This document shows, piece by piece, positions 1-10,730 of a stretch of 64,000 nucleotides of DNA; positions within the stretch are counted from its first letter, which is position 1; every line of letters begins with the position of its first letter. The notes beneath the pieces are model-generated. The model was given only the letters and a program-made list of their open reading frames with translations. It had not been told where the DNA came from and made no database searches. Location: positions 1,502,501 through 1,566,500 of the forward strand of contig BSQZ01000002.1 of NCBI GenBank assembly GCA_033239005.1, given 5' to 3'. Made by a program: the position numbers and the translations under genes. The DNA comes from Lamellibrachia satsuma. Taxonomy: Eukaryota > Annelida > Polychaeta > Sabellida > Siboglinidae.

Positions 1-1660
1 TGACCACCATCATTGGCCCAATCATGTTTTAGAGCCATCATTGGCACAGTCAATTTTGCTAGCTGGGATGTTCTAGTGATGACTTTTGCGTGTCCCTGTT
101 CATGACAATGTTTAATTATTCTTGTTTGTTGCGTCCATGAGCTCAGGTTCCTGCCGCTGAAGATTTTATGGAACCATTTCTTATTTTATTATTGAAGCTC
201 GTACACGTGTATGATATATGCACCCACCCAAACACGCGCGTGTGTACGTTTTGTGTAATTATTGCGTTTAGTTTGTCGTTATTGCCAAATAAATATAAAA
301 TAAATACAGGGCCTACCACTGAAATAAAAATGGTTGACCCAATAAACAAGAAAGGTGCTATAACATTGAAAGACTGTTGCAGCAAAGACGTGACGTCAAC
401 AAAGACGTGACGTCACTAGACATTCCTGCAACAACAATAGCCAACATATTGCCCTAGGATATGGTGTTGGCGTAGGACGGCAGATATTGGTAGAGAGCAT
501 AATTGTCGTTAACATTCTGACATTCCATTGCTTCACATAAAGTAGGCTGTCACGTGATATCGGTCACGCCTGATCTACTCGAATACGTCGACAAGCCGGT
601 AGAGGTGATGGTCGTATGGGCGTCGACAAAAAGAGGTTTTTGTAAAAGGAAAGCTGGCGTTTGGTTGCACGGAGCAGTCGGCAAGTGATTGATAGACTGC
701 AACTGTAGCGATTAGTAAGACGAGGTTGCACGCCTAAGGAGTGTGATCAAAATATGAAACAACTGAAAAACTCACTAAGCGGATTGATGGCCTGGAGAAC
801 AATATTGTCAACCAGGAGCAACATTCACGAAGGAATCCCTTGGGGCATTTAGGCGTGAAGGAACACGACCACAAAGACATATTAAAATGCACGATATATA
901 TTATATGCTAATTTAAAATGCATCAATGAATCTGCCGCAGGTTCTCCCTAGATTAGAGGAAATCCGACCACTTTCATCGCCTGGTACCAAGAAATAAAAC
1001 AAACGCTAATGAGACCTGTGTCGTTTAAATTTTGTGAGCTGTGCCAGTGAGTATGTTGATGTATGCGTTAGTGTCCTCTTTTCGTCGTTACGCCACTGTG
1101 GGGGCGCGTGCCAAACACTGCAGGGACTTTACATCTGCCGTCCCATTCTAGCTTGAAAGTGTCCATATGTAGTGACTAGTGTCCATGTGTAGCGACTCCA
1201 AACACAGCCGTCTAATTTTGTTTTACAAATATAGCTGCTCTGCGTTGTTCTTTCCGTAGTGTGGCCACGTATTTTGTTCTACGTGGCTCCCACACAATGA
1301 CACTATAATCCACTCCTTATTTAAAAGTCATGCTTAAGCTGTAGCGTTATGGTTTTCGAGGACAGTTCTGCAAGTTTACAAAGATTTAAGTCTTGACGTT
1401 TGCTGTTGCGAGAAGACGCAGTGTGGTGTGTGCTGGTGACATATTCGTCTCTTAGCATAAACAACAAGATCCACTTTACCTCAATGATTCGCTGTCATCG
1501 CCTCCCCTATATATCCATTAGAAGACCATAATTCCATATTATTCATTGTGTAATTATTGTTTGGAAGCCAGGGATATACCCTGGCGCCGTCTAGGGAATG
1601 AACGAAACACTACAGTCCTGGTCGCCAGAGACCAGGCCTCGAGCCAGCCGGGCTCCTCAT
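1..1660. other. Intergenic, no gene seen
   Basis: I see no convincing exon here. Short open frames near 143-410 exist on both strands but lack family resemblance. The stretch holds a pair of CRE-like sites (391-415) and a short direct duplication around 1156-1196. Confidence 0.5.
391..415. promoter_or_regulatory. Two CRE-type palindromes in a direct repeat
   Basis: The palindrome TGACGTCA occurs at 391-398 and again at 408-415, each inside a repeated unit AAAGACGTGACGTCA spaced 17 bp apart. TGACGTCA is the consensus site of CREB/ATF bZIP factors. No promoter or nearby gene start is visible, so function is only a possibility. Confidence 0.4.
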
Positions 1661-1955
1661 TGAGGGCCTGTTATTAGCCGGAACGAGCCGGAACGAGGCC
1701 GGAACGAGATTGAATTGCTAAATGCGTGGATTACGTGATCTGTATAATGATTTCACTTGAATGTGTAGTTAGATAACGTAATAATGCAACTTTTCACCAA
1801 GTGAGAAATAATTACACATACATTAAGATACGTTTTGGGCTCCCGGAACGATAACTTATTGACGATCGGCGGCCATGTTTTGGCTGTTCCGTCTATTGAA
1901 CATCACCTAGTGGGCGGCCTTACATTAGTGGGTTACTGTTCATACACCATCTACT
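1660..1955 (+). repeat. Dispersed repeat, left copy of an inverted pair
   Basis: This stretch, from GGGCCTGTTATTAGCCGG to ACATTAGTGGGTTACT, is found again in reverse complement at 6500-6768 with only scattered differences. Both copies share the unusual segments GGAACGAGATTGAATTGC and GGCTCCCGGAACGATAAC. It is non-coding; I do not see clear terminal inverted repeats within a single copy. Confidence 0.75.
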
Positions 1956-2074
1956 GCATTAATACTGGTGCTCACTGATTGGGATGTGTACTGGTATATG
2001 AAATAATTTATATCTAAATAAAATGAAGTAAATCTGAAATGATACAGTTTAACTACACCATTCTACACAACATC

Positions 2075-3225
2075 ATTATGTATAGATTGCTACTTAAATT
2101 AAAAGCCCATGGTATCGGGGATAGCATAACTGACTGGATAGAACAATGGCTGACTGACAGAAGACAACGAGTTGTAGTAGATGGCGAAGTTTCAAATTGG
2201 AAATCGGTTTTGAGTGGGGTACCTCAAGGATCAGTATTAGGACCTATATTATTCTTAATTTATATCAATGACTTGGACGAGAGTATAACAAGTAACGTAC
2301 TGAAATTTGCGGACGACACAAAACTGTTTAGAAAGGTTAATACTGATGGTGATAAACAACATTTACAAAACGATCTAGACAGATTAGTGAAATGGTCTGA
2401 GAAATGGCAGATGCTGTTCAATTTTGGGAAATGTAAATGCCTACATACAGGACATGGGAACTTGAATGTAAACTATAAAATGGGAGCTACTGTTCTTGGT
2501 ACTACTGTAAAAGAAAAGGACTTAGGAGTTACAATAAGCGCTGATATGAAAGTTTCAGAGCAGTGTGGTATTGCAGCTTCAAAGGGTAATCAAATTCTTG
2601 GATTGATTAGAAGAAACATAACATACAAGGGAAAAAGTTAATTATACCTCTTTATAAAGCAATAGTTAGACCTCATTTAGAATACTGTATACAAGCATGG
2701 AGACCATATCGTAAGAAGGATATAGATACGCTTGAACGCATACAGAGGAGAGCAACTAAAATGATTCCAGAACTTAGAGACCTTAGTTATGAAGAACGCC
2801 TGAAAGAATGTGGTTTAACAACTCTAGAGACAAGGAGGTTAAGAGGAGATCAGATTGAAGTTTTTAAGATATTGAATGGGTATGAAAATATTGATAGAAA
2901 TATGTTTTTCTCACTCAAGAAGGATAGCAGAACTAGAGGACATGAGGTAAAATTAGTAAAGGATCAATGTAGATTGGACATCAGGAAGCACTCGTTCTCA
3001 CAGAGGACAGTAAATGAATGGAACAAACTGTCTACAGATTGTGTAACTGCTAGCAGCGTGAATATGTTTAAAAACAAGGTTGACACATATATCAGGAGGG
3101 CGGGTTATAAGTAGGTGAACATTGTTGGACTCTCGATAAGCCAATGGCTTCCTTGTCCACTTGCCATCTGGGCCTTTGGCTTGGATGGCAAATCTTGTTA
3201 AATCTTGTTAAATCTTGTTAAATAT
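2075..3225 (+). mobile_element. 5'-truncated CR1/L2-like LINE, frameshifted
   Basis: This is the 3' part of a non-LTR retrotransposon reverse transcriptase. The first frame (2077-2640) starts inside the fingers/palm and carries the motif-B sequence [20 protein letters not shown] and the catalytic FADD box. The second frame (2761-3114) carries the conserved C-terminal segment ending in RRAGYK. Compared with the copy at 55.5 kb, one A is missing from a run near 2631-2636, which breaks the frame. The element ends in three copies of TTAAATCTTG, the tandem-repeat tail typical of the CR1/L2 group instead of poly(A). It begins at about the same point as the 55.5 kb copy. It is a dead insertion. Confidence 0.88.
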
Positions 3226-3679
3226 TATGTCAATGACTATATATTATAATTTACTTTATAATATGTTTTACAGGTAACTATATTATATTACACTTCTTCT
3301 GTTAACCCTTTTCCAATACGCTATTGGTGAATAAAACTTTCATTCCACGTATTGAATATTGGTGTTATATTACATTATTATGTATGTTTTTTCGAAAATT
3401 AAATATTTATTAAAATATTGTATACTACATGGCACTGTTTTTTATTCTTTAGTGTTACACAATGAACACTACAACTAAATTCTTTTTTAGGAGCGGCCTT
3501 TTGTTGTTGTGCATAATGCAATTTATGAGTGAATTTAAAAGAATAAATTATGGAATAATTACTTATGTTAGATTCGGAATTTTATACACAATTTATATTG
3601 GGCCTCTCTCGTGTTGTGTACCTAAGGCGCCCGTGTAACTATGCATCGTTGTTATTTATCATTTAGGAAATTTACTTCA

Positions 3680-3850
3680 CACCATGTTCTTTGTAAATGT
3701 GCTCTGTAATGGTCAGATTACTTAATCATTGTTTGACTTATGAATCCACTTTCACAAAATGTTCTTTGTAAATGTGCTCTGTAATGGTCAGATTATTGAA
3801 TCATTGTCTGACTTGTGAATCCACTTTCACCAAATTTTCTTTGTAACTGT
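3680..3850 (+). repeat. Tandem duplication, ~75 bp unit, 2.3 copies
   Basis: A unit beginning CATGTTCTTTGTAAATGTGC is repeated at about 3683 and 3757, with a partial third copy from about 3832. It is non-coding. Confidence 0.8.
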
Positions 3851-4291
3851 GCATACTAGTACTTTAATTTCTTACTTATTGTTTAATGGAGCTCTTGTCT
3901 ATTCAGGGTTCAGTACCTACTGCAATTACAACTCAGGCAATCAACAGCATTGTAAATCAGGATTAGCACCTTTGCAATGAGCTGCCTTGTTTAGTGAATA
4001 GGAATGTGAATGTAAAACTTATTGCAATAGAACTTTACCCCAGTACTATGAAATCACTAGGGTGTCCACATGCAAAAGGACTCATTCTACAATAGAACTA
4101 CCAGTATAATGGGATTAATTTAAACTCACAAAGGTGATCTTGTTGATTGCCTCATGAGAAACAAAACATTTCTAGGCAGAATGAAGAAAGAAAGATGTGC
4201 TCACTACCTGTGCTCACTCACTGTCATATAAGCCATGACATCTGGAATAGGTCACTCATTTGCTCTCGTGTCTTGTACTATCAAGTTCATC

Positions 4292-4850
4292 ATGACAACT
4301 GTTATTATCGGAGATTCACAGATCAAATATCTGCACTGCAATGTTAGAGATTTTGGCATCCCTACGTTGAGTTTTTCTGGCTACAAGATTGAGGAGCTGG
4401 CACTGGATGACACAATCAATTCGGCTTTCTCACAGTTTGAGGTAAGATCTTGTTACTTGTTCACTATGCATGTTCTCGTGTCACTGTTATATAACAGCAT
4501 GTTAATTCGACCCCGACCCGAGTAGTTTTATATTAATAATAATACATGGTACATATCAGAAATGTTAAGTTACAAATCCCTAGATAATATGTCTGCACAG
4601 ATGATGTGTATATATTTTATTTGTGTAAATGCATATCTCTTGATTGCTTCATGATTTGTTATTTTTTGGAGTAAAAAAACTTCTTGTTCTACAACACATT
4701 ATGTTTTATTAGGATTGTTTTTTATGCATAATACATGCTGACATGGTTGGCTGTGATCTCTGTGATGCCTGGCATCACAAGGTCTGTGTTGGGTTCGAGA
4801 ATACAGCTCTCCCACAGCAGTGGTTATGCCCACAGTGTAAATATGCTTAG
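4292..4850 (+). CDS. Candidate two-exon gene: GDS-motif segment plus PHD finger
   Basis: Exon 1 (4292-4441) starts at an ATG, encodes 50 residues beginning MTTVIIGDSQIKYL, and ends in GAG followed by gtaaga. GDS in this setting resembles block I of SGNH/GDSL hydrolase-like domains. Exon 2 (4713-4850) follows ttattag in matching phase 0 and encodes 45 residues up to a TAG. It carries a full C4HC3 zinc-finger pattern: CFLC, CDLC, DAWHHKVC, and LCPQC after W. PHD fingers usually bind histone tails. Combinations of PHD and GDS domains occur in uncharacterised invertebrate proteins, some likely transposon-derived, so this may be a remnant of one rather than a host gene. The product would be only 95 residues, and no other hydrolase blocks are seen. 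Confidence 0.45.
4713..4850 (+). CDS. PHD-finger exon
   Basis: All eight zinc ligands of a C4HC3 finger are in register: C-x2-C, eight residues, C-x2-C, H after four residues, x2-C, then W-x-C-x2-C. The frame closes at TAG 4848-4850. This exon is the best-supported part of the candidate gene. Confidence 0.55.
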   Translation, partial: DCFLCIIHADMVGCDLCDAWHHKVCVGFENTALPQQWLCPQCKYA

Positions 4851-4934
4851 ATGCAATATCATGCAACAGAACAGTGTTGTCACAACAGTTATCGGCATGT
4901 TAAACACTAACTATTGGGCGGCCCGTAACTATTA

Positions 4935-5335
4935 CACAGGGTGGTGTAGCAATATGCAAATACTAAGACGCTCAGCTACAACAGCCCTGCTGCCAGCAGG
5001 CGTCTGTGTTATTTGATCACGTTATGCTGTTATCTGCTAGATGGGCTAGGATTTTACCATATAAATCTTCAGTGTTGGTTATCTATACACAACATGTATG
5101 ATATGAAAATATGCAGATATATGATTATGTAAATGGACAGATATGTACATATGCATATATGTAAATTTGTAAATATACGTGTTATCTCTAACTGTACTAA
5201 TCATTACCTGAATCATCTACAAACTTATTATTCTTTCTTACTGTACACGGTGGTGTAGCGATACTAAGACGCTGGAAGCTACAATAGCACTGCTGTCAGC
5301 AGGCGTCTATGTTATTTGATAATGCTATTCATTTT
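4935..5335 (+). repeat. Direct duplication of a ~90 bp segment
   Basis: A segment with GGTGGTGTAGC, ACTAAGACGCT and CAGCAGGCGTCT, ending at TTATTTGAT, occurs at about 4939-5017 and again at about 5250-5320. The sequence between is AT-rich and has no coding signal. Confidence 0.65.
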
Positions 5336-5339
5336 ATCT

Positions 5340-6460
5340 TTCTAGTTATGTTATCTTACTATTTTACAGGGTTTCATCAACTGCAAATATTATCTTATTT
5401 CTCTCTGATCATCATTCTTTTCCAATGTTTTGTATATGACTGTCATTTCAATTAACTAAACTGTTCACTCTAACTGTTGTACATGTGTTTGTGTGAGTGT
5501 GTGGCTGTGTGTGGAGTGTGTGGCTGTGTGTGATGTGATTGATGTTTTGCACAGTTGGACAAGTTACTGCCAGGATTTTTTGTTGACAGGTGGTCAGAGA
5601 TGTTCGACAAACAAGCAAGCAGTTCATCAAATGCGTGTAGTTCATTTTTAATGCGTGTAGTTATTTTAGTACACAGTTTGTCTGTATTAGAAAAGTGTGT
5701 TATATTAGTGTGTTTCGTGTAGGCTATTTTTTGGTTAGTATGTATTTATGTTTGGAATTAGTACGTTTTGGTGATTTGTATGTAGACCATGTTTTGTTTA
5801 GTGTTTAGACGAGTATGTTATTAGTGTGTTCCGTGTAGGATACTAGCTGGTGTATTAGTATTTATTAAAGCTTTAGACTAATATGTTATATTTGTTGGTG
5901 CTACGCAGCTAAATTGGTATGCCAATGCAGCTAAATCGATATCACTAGGGGCACATGGTCATGTTTTGTATTAGTAACCAAGTATACTATATACTGTGAT
6001 CCATTGTTTTTTTTATGATACTATCAGAGTATGGAAGATGTAGTAGGTGGCGCTGCTATGTCTAGAAAATTCCGTGTAAACCCAATGACGGTGTTACAAC
6101 ATGGCGAGTGCAGGTCGCCATCAAATAAGCCTGTGCCCTCCCACTGCCCTGGATCATGGATGTATGATTTTATATTGTTTTTAAAAATGTCATAATTGTT
6201 GTACGAATTAATACATGTATGCATGCTTTATAAAAAATAAACATCCAGATTTCTTTTTACATTCTGTCTTTGTGTCGTTTTTATAAGTTAGGTTGTGTTT
6301 AAATGGTCACATTTAAATTGTTTTTACTTTTAACTTATGCAGTCATTAAATATTATTAAGGAAATGTCAAATATACAAGGAAATTACTAAAATATAATAA
6401 TGGCTATTGATGACCACACACACCCATACTATCAATCAACCCCCCCCCCCAACGGAGCAA
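5340..6460. other. Non-coding, TG-rich, no gene seen
   Basis: Long TG/TA-rich stretches (for example 5485-5540 and 5690-5900) give short spurious frames. A minus-strand frame at 6024-6224 has no recognisable features. Confidence 0.4.
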
Positions 6461-6499
6461 CCATTACATGCAGGCCGAGATCTCTACAGGCCGAGATCA

Positions 6500-6768
6500 C
6501 CATGAGTAACCCACTAATGTCAGTTGTGATGTTCAATAGACGGAACAGCCAAAACATGGCCGTCGATCGTCAATAAGTTATCGTTCCGGGAGCCCAAAAC
6601 ATATCTTAATGTACGTGTAATTATTTCCCACTTGGTGAAAAGTTGCATTATTACGTTATCTCACTACACATTCAAGTGAAATCATTATACTGATCACGTA
6701 ATCCACGCATTTAGCAATTCAATCTCGTTCCGGGCTCGTTCCGGCTAATATACAGGCCCCCTCATTGA
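6500..6768 (-). repeat. Dispersed repeat, right copy of an inverted pair
   Basis: This is the reverse complement of 1660-1955 with a few percent of differences and small indels. The flanking sequence holds a short direct repeat of CAGGCCGAGATC at 6473-6500. Confidence 0.75.
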
Positions 6769-6899
6769 TGAATAACAAAAAGTTGGAATGAACCCCCACA
6801 AATTGTTGCTTCCATTCCGTCCAAGGACGACTGGTAATCAGGGTAATGACGCATTGATAGCCCCACCAGTCTTTGACATTTTGGGCCAGTGACATCCTA

Positions 6900-7260
6900 A
6901 GCAAAAAACCTATAGAAATCTACAAACATTATATTGAATTCCATAGAATTCTACAGATTATAGTACAGTTTTGTATACAGAACTATGGAATACTACTGAT
7001 ACTATGGCTTGTCTACTTCAATTTTCCATAAATTTGTATAGAATGTTTTAGAATTCTACAGAGCACAGCAGAATATTGTCTAGCAAAACTACAGAATACG
7101 ACAAATAAAAAAATAATCCAATAGAATATTACAAATTTTGGGGGGAATATTCTGTACCAATTCTATAGAATATTTTCTGAATTCTACACAGTTGTGTCTG
7201 CTAAATCCAATAGAATGCTCTGTAAAAATTCTATAGATTTTTGCTAAGGGATACCTTATA
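6900..7260. repeat. Degenerate repeats of a TAGAATTCTA palindrome
   Basis: Variants of CTATAGAATTCTACAG recur many times in both orientations at irregular 20-60 bp spacing. The stretch looks like an old, diverged tandem array and has no open frame of note. Confidence 0.5.
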
Positions 7261-7417
7261 CACTGAGGGAACAAGGTAACATTAAATACAACACTTTTTA
7301 TTAACAAGTTTCATTCAAGTCACACAGTCTTGGCAACGTAGACACTTACACGCTGCGAAGGCAACCCTAGTAGAAGAAATCACATAATAGAAAGATCGCA
7401 TTCTGTGGCTTCTGTCA

Positions 7418-7771
7418 ATGCCTATCAATACGAATAGTACTTTCATCACAGAAGACATGCTGTATTTGTATGCCTATCAACATAAATTGTACTTTCATCA
7501 CAGTACTAGATATGCTGCATTGTTATGCCTATCATTACAAACAGTACCTTCATCATAGTACGAAACATGCTGCATTTGAATACCTATCAATATGAATAAT
7601 ACGAAATGTACTTTCATCACAATAGACAGGCTGCAATACAAATAGTACCTTCATCACAGTACTAGGAATGCTGCAGCTGTATGCTTATCGATGCAATTAG
7701 TACTTTTATCACAGTAATTACACTGACGCACTGCATTTGTATGCCTATTAATATGAACAGTACTTTCATCA
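7418..7771 (+). repeat. Degenerate minisatellite, ~52-60 bp unit, about 7 copies
   Basis: Units with the pattern TGCCTATCAATA, then AGTACTTTCATCACAGTA, then ATGCTGCATTTGTA repeat with substitutions and indels. Copy divergence is high compared with the other arrays in the window, suggesting an old array. Confidence 0.75.
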
Positions 7772-7843
7772 GTTTCCATGCACATTTCAGAAACTTCACC
7801 AACTTTGCTGCTGATGTAAATATGGATGTTATATATAACACTG

Positions 7844-7849
<6 letters not shown>

Positions 7850-7902
<53 letters not shown>
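7850..7902. repeat. (TA)n microsatellite
   Basis: About 26 uninterrupted TA dinucleotides. Confidence 0.95.
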
Positions 7903-7904
<2 letters not shown>

Positions 7905-8814
7905 CTGGTGGTTGCTATGCCTAATAGCCAAGGATATACTACATTAGCTCCAATATAGTCCAATATGAATATCGCTGAAGCCTCAAGACTCACAATCAGT
8001 CCTGCAGTTGTGACATGTAATCAATAAAAAAATAAAATACAACGCGTAAAAATATATTATGCTTACTTACAAACGCATTATGTGCTTTAAATAAGCACAA
8101 GAAATAAGCAATTTGGATTATTATTGTAAAGGTACAGCATGTGCAACAACATAAGAAATGGACGGAATGTTGTGACAGATTACATAGTAGATCATTTCTG
8201 ATGTTGCAATGGTAAACTAATTGTTCTCAATGGCAAACATTATAGGCGCTGATAATGACAATCATCTGGATGTGTGTGTCCAGACGAACACTTTCTGATC
8301 ATTCTTTGTGTGTATGACAGTATTATGCACCTGGTCTTACGGTGAACTTGTTAGTGACAGTTAAATACGATTAAATATGACTAAAGGGATGTACAACGAT
8401 TTTCAATGGTTAACTGATGTGAAGAAAAGGCGAGTTAGTCAGGAATTTTGCATAATTAAAATGACAACATTTCCTTTATTTTTTTATCCAAAAATACATG
8501 TAAATTAACAATGTTATACTTCATATTTTAATGCTGTAGAATATTTACCATAAGAAAATGCATAAAACAGGAATTTGACAAATCAATAAATTTGACAAAT
8601 CAATAAATTTGACAGATCAATGAACCATCTGGTAAAAAAGATCATATTTAACTTCCAATGGTGAAGATTTCTTGGTCGGTCTATGACTGCAATAGTGCAG
8701 CCTCTATATATTTTCTTAAAACTAGTATGTTTTACTTCATTGTCAAATCATGTATTTTCACAAATATTAAGAGGTGAAAAATCGTGATAGTACCACGTTT
8801 TGTATGGATATTAT

Positions 8815-9155
8815 TATCAGACTTGTTGGCACGTCACAAACTGGCAAGGCAAGTCAAATCTCAAATCACTGACCTGCAAGTCATGTCAAGTCTCAAACCA
8901 TTGACCTCCAAGCCCAAGTCCAGTCATGAGTCATTTCTCTGAATTCCAAGTCTGGTCAGATCAGACTTGAGTCCGACTCGAGTCATCCTATACGACTCGA
9001 GTCATCACCTACTACTCGAGTCATCACCTACTACTTGATTCATCACCTACGACTCGATTCATCCCCTACTACTTGATTCATCCCCTATGACTCTAGCCAT
9101 CCTCTACGACTTGAGTCATCCCCTATGACTTGGTCAACAAGTCTGATTAGTATTA
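8815..9155 (+). repeat. Dispersed AAGTC-rich repeat with internal tandem expansion
   Basis: The segment shares GACCTGCAAG, GACCTCCAAG and TTTCTGAATTC in order with 14607-14805. Between about 8969 and 9130 a ~19 bp internal piece, ACTCGAGTCATCACCTACT and variants, is repeated about eight times; the other copy has it once. Confidence 0.65.
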
Positions 9156-9159
9156 ACCA

Positions 9160-10010
9160 ACCGAGATGTCATAAATACTAATAAATTCAATGTTGCAGTG
9201 TCCCATAAAACTCATTCAGTTAGCCAGTGTAAAATCATTGTACATTGCATTTAAGAACGAATCCTGCATAGGCTGTCTGCGTTACTCTGACGTACCGCCA
9301 TAACATATGTGCATACGAGGTACACGAGTGAATGTGGAATGCAGTGTCAAGCACACATGCACGTGTGTGTGTTTTGTGAACACATGTGTGAGTGCATGCA
9401 TGTCGATGCATGTGCGTGTCAGTGCATGCTTGCGTGCATAGCTATCATTACTGTTTTACCAACAACAACAAAAACAGCCACAACATAAAATAGGATTCAC
9501 AAATGATGGGAATACTGTCAGAATGAAGGACGGAATGGCAGAAGAAGTAACACATGAGACTAACAATGAAATACACACTACAATAATCCTGTGCTTGAGA
9601 CAGTAACGTCTCAGTGTCACATGCCAACTATATCCAAACACCCAGGTCATGACCATATGTTTAACGGCTACGTCAACAATGCGTTCTCATCACCATAACA
9701 CATGTTTCAGACAAACGCAGTCGCAGTGCCCATTAGGCACCCACACAGAAAATAACATAATAAACATTGCAATATTAATATCAACATATACAATTAGTTC
9801 ACAACAGTGACATCAAGTTCTCTAAAGAGCACGTGTGGCCGGCGGGTGCCTTGAAGCAGCGACACAGACCGGCCTTCGTTCATATGTGTCATATGGAATT
9901 ATCATCACAGTGGCAGCTTCAGCGATATTTCGTGACTTTACAATGGGTAGTTCTTTGAATCTTCCTACTATTTTGAAACCTTAACAACATACTCCGTTGC
10001 ACCTACTTAA
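9160..10010. other. Non-coding, no gene seen
   Basis: The interval contains TG-rich stretches (9340-9440) and ordinary AT-rich sequence. The minus-strand frame at 9456-9656 has no family signal. Confidence 0.4.
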
Positions 10011-10012
10011 GG

Positions 10013-10382
10013 CCAGTTTACGTGAGTGATCAATCGTCTAATTGGTTGGCTGAGACAGTGTCACAACATATCGCTGTGCCACAACTGGCTATGCAAACAC
10101 CCTTGATTGACTAATTATTATAATTAGTGAGGCCAATTTGCGGCTTGTGTCAGCAGAATTGGGACTGGTCTCAATTTAACCGACAGTTGGCTGTGATTTT
10201 GAAGCGGTGGCCAATAAGCAATTGACGTGATTGTTCATCAAACTCAAATCAGGAGTCAATATCTGGGCTACAGTGTCTAGACACATTGATAGTCTAAATG
10301 CACACATAATTTAGCTGCACAGTGTCATGTGATACAGAGTCACCTAACCAACTGAGGCAGAAATCGCTCGTGTAAACCAACC
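10013..10382 (+). mobile_element. MITE-like element with ~20 bp terminal inverted repeats
   Basis: The left end GGCCAGTTTACGTGAGTGAT pairs with the right end, whose reverse complement reads GGTTGGTTTACACGAGCGAT. There is no coding capacity. A diverged inverted copy lies at about 62530-62925, sharing the end sequence and segments such as AACTGGCCTCACTAAT. Confidence 0.6.
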
Positions 10383-10533
10383 GTTAGCAAAAGGAACTGT
10401 TGTGCCTACTTAGACATGTGCACTGGTTTTACTCGTGGTAACTGAGGTTCTACTGCAGGCTCTTGGAGTCTCATGGAGGTGTCAGGTCTAGCGGATGAAG
10501 CCTCCATGGAAAGGATGTTGCCTCATGTTAGTA

Positions 10534-10601
10534 CTATTGGCCTTGTGACGACGATAGCCGGCGGTCAGCGGTGGACGGCCTCGAAACACCCCAGTGTGAG
10601 G
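10534..10601 (-). CDS. CEP126: CEP126-like terminal exon (tentative)
   Basis: The acceptor tgtgtttgcag is followed, in the required phase, by 21 codons with VSRPSTADRRLSSSQGQ and a TAG at 10534-10536. The Ser/Arg-rich end is reminiscent of the human C-terminus. The 4.3 kb upstream intron is filled with arrays, and another last exon remains possible. Confidence 0.4.
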
Positions 10602-10678
10602 CTGCAAACACATAAAAGTGTCATAAAGTCTAAACAAAGTCCATTCAGAGGTGCATAAAATAAGTAGGTGATAAAATG

Positions 10679-10730
<52 letters not shown>

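Noticed and set aside
10488..10620. Alternative frame of the last CEP126-like exon ending HPFHGGFIR
   Set aside because: It also looks plausible, but its phase does not match the donor of exon 8.
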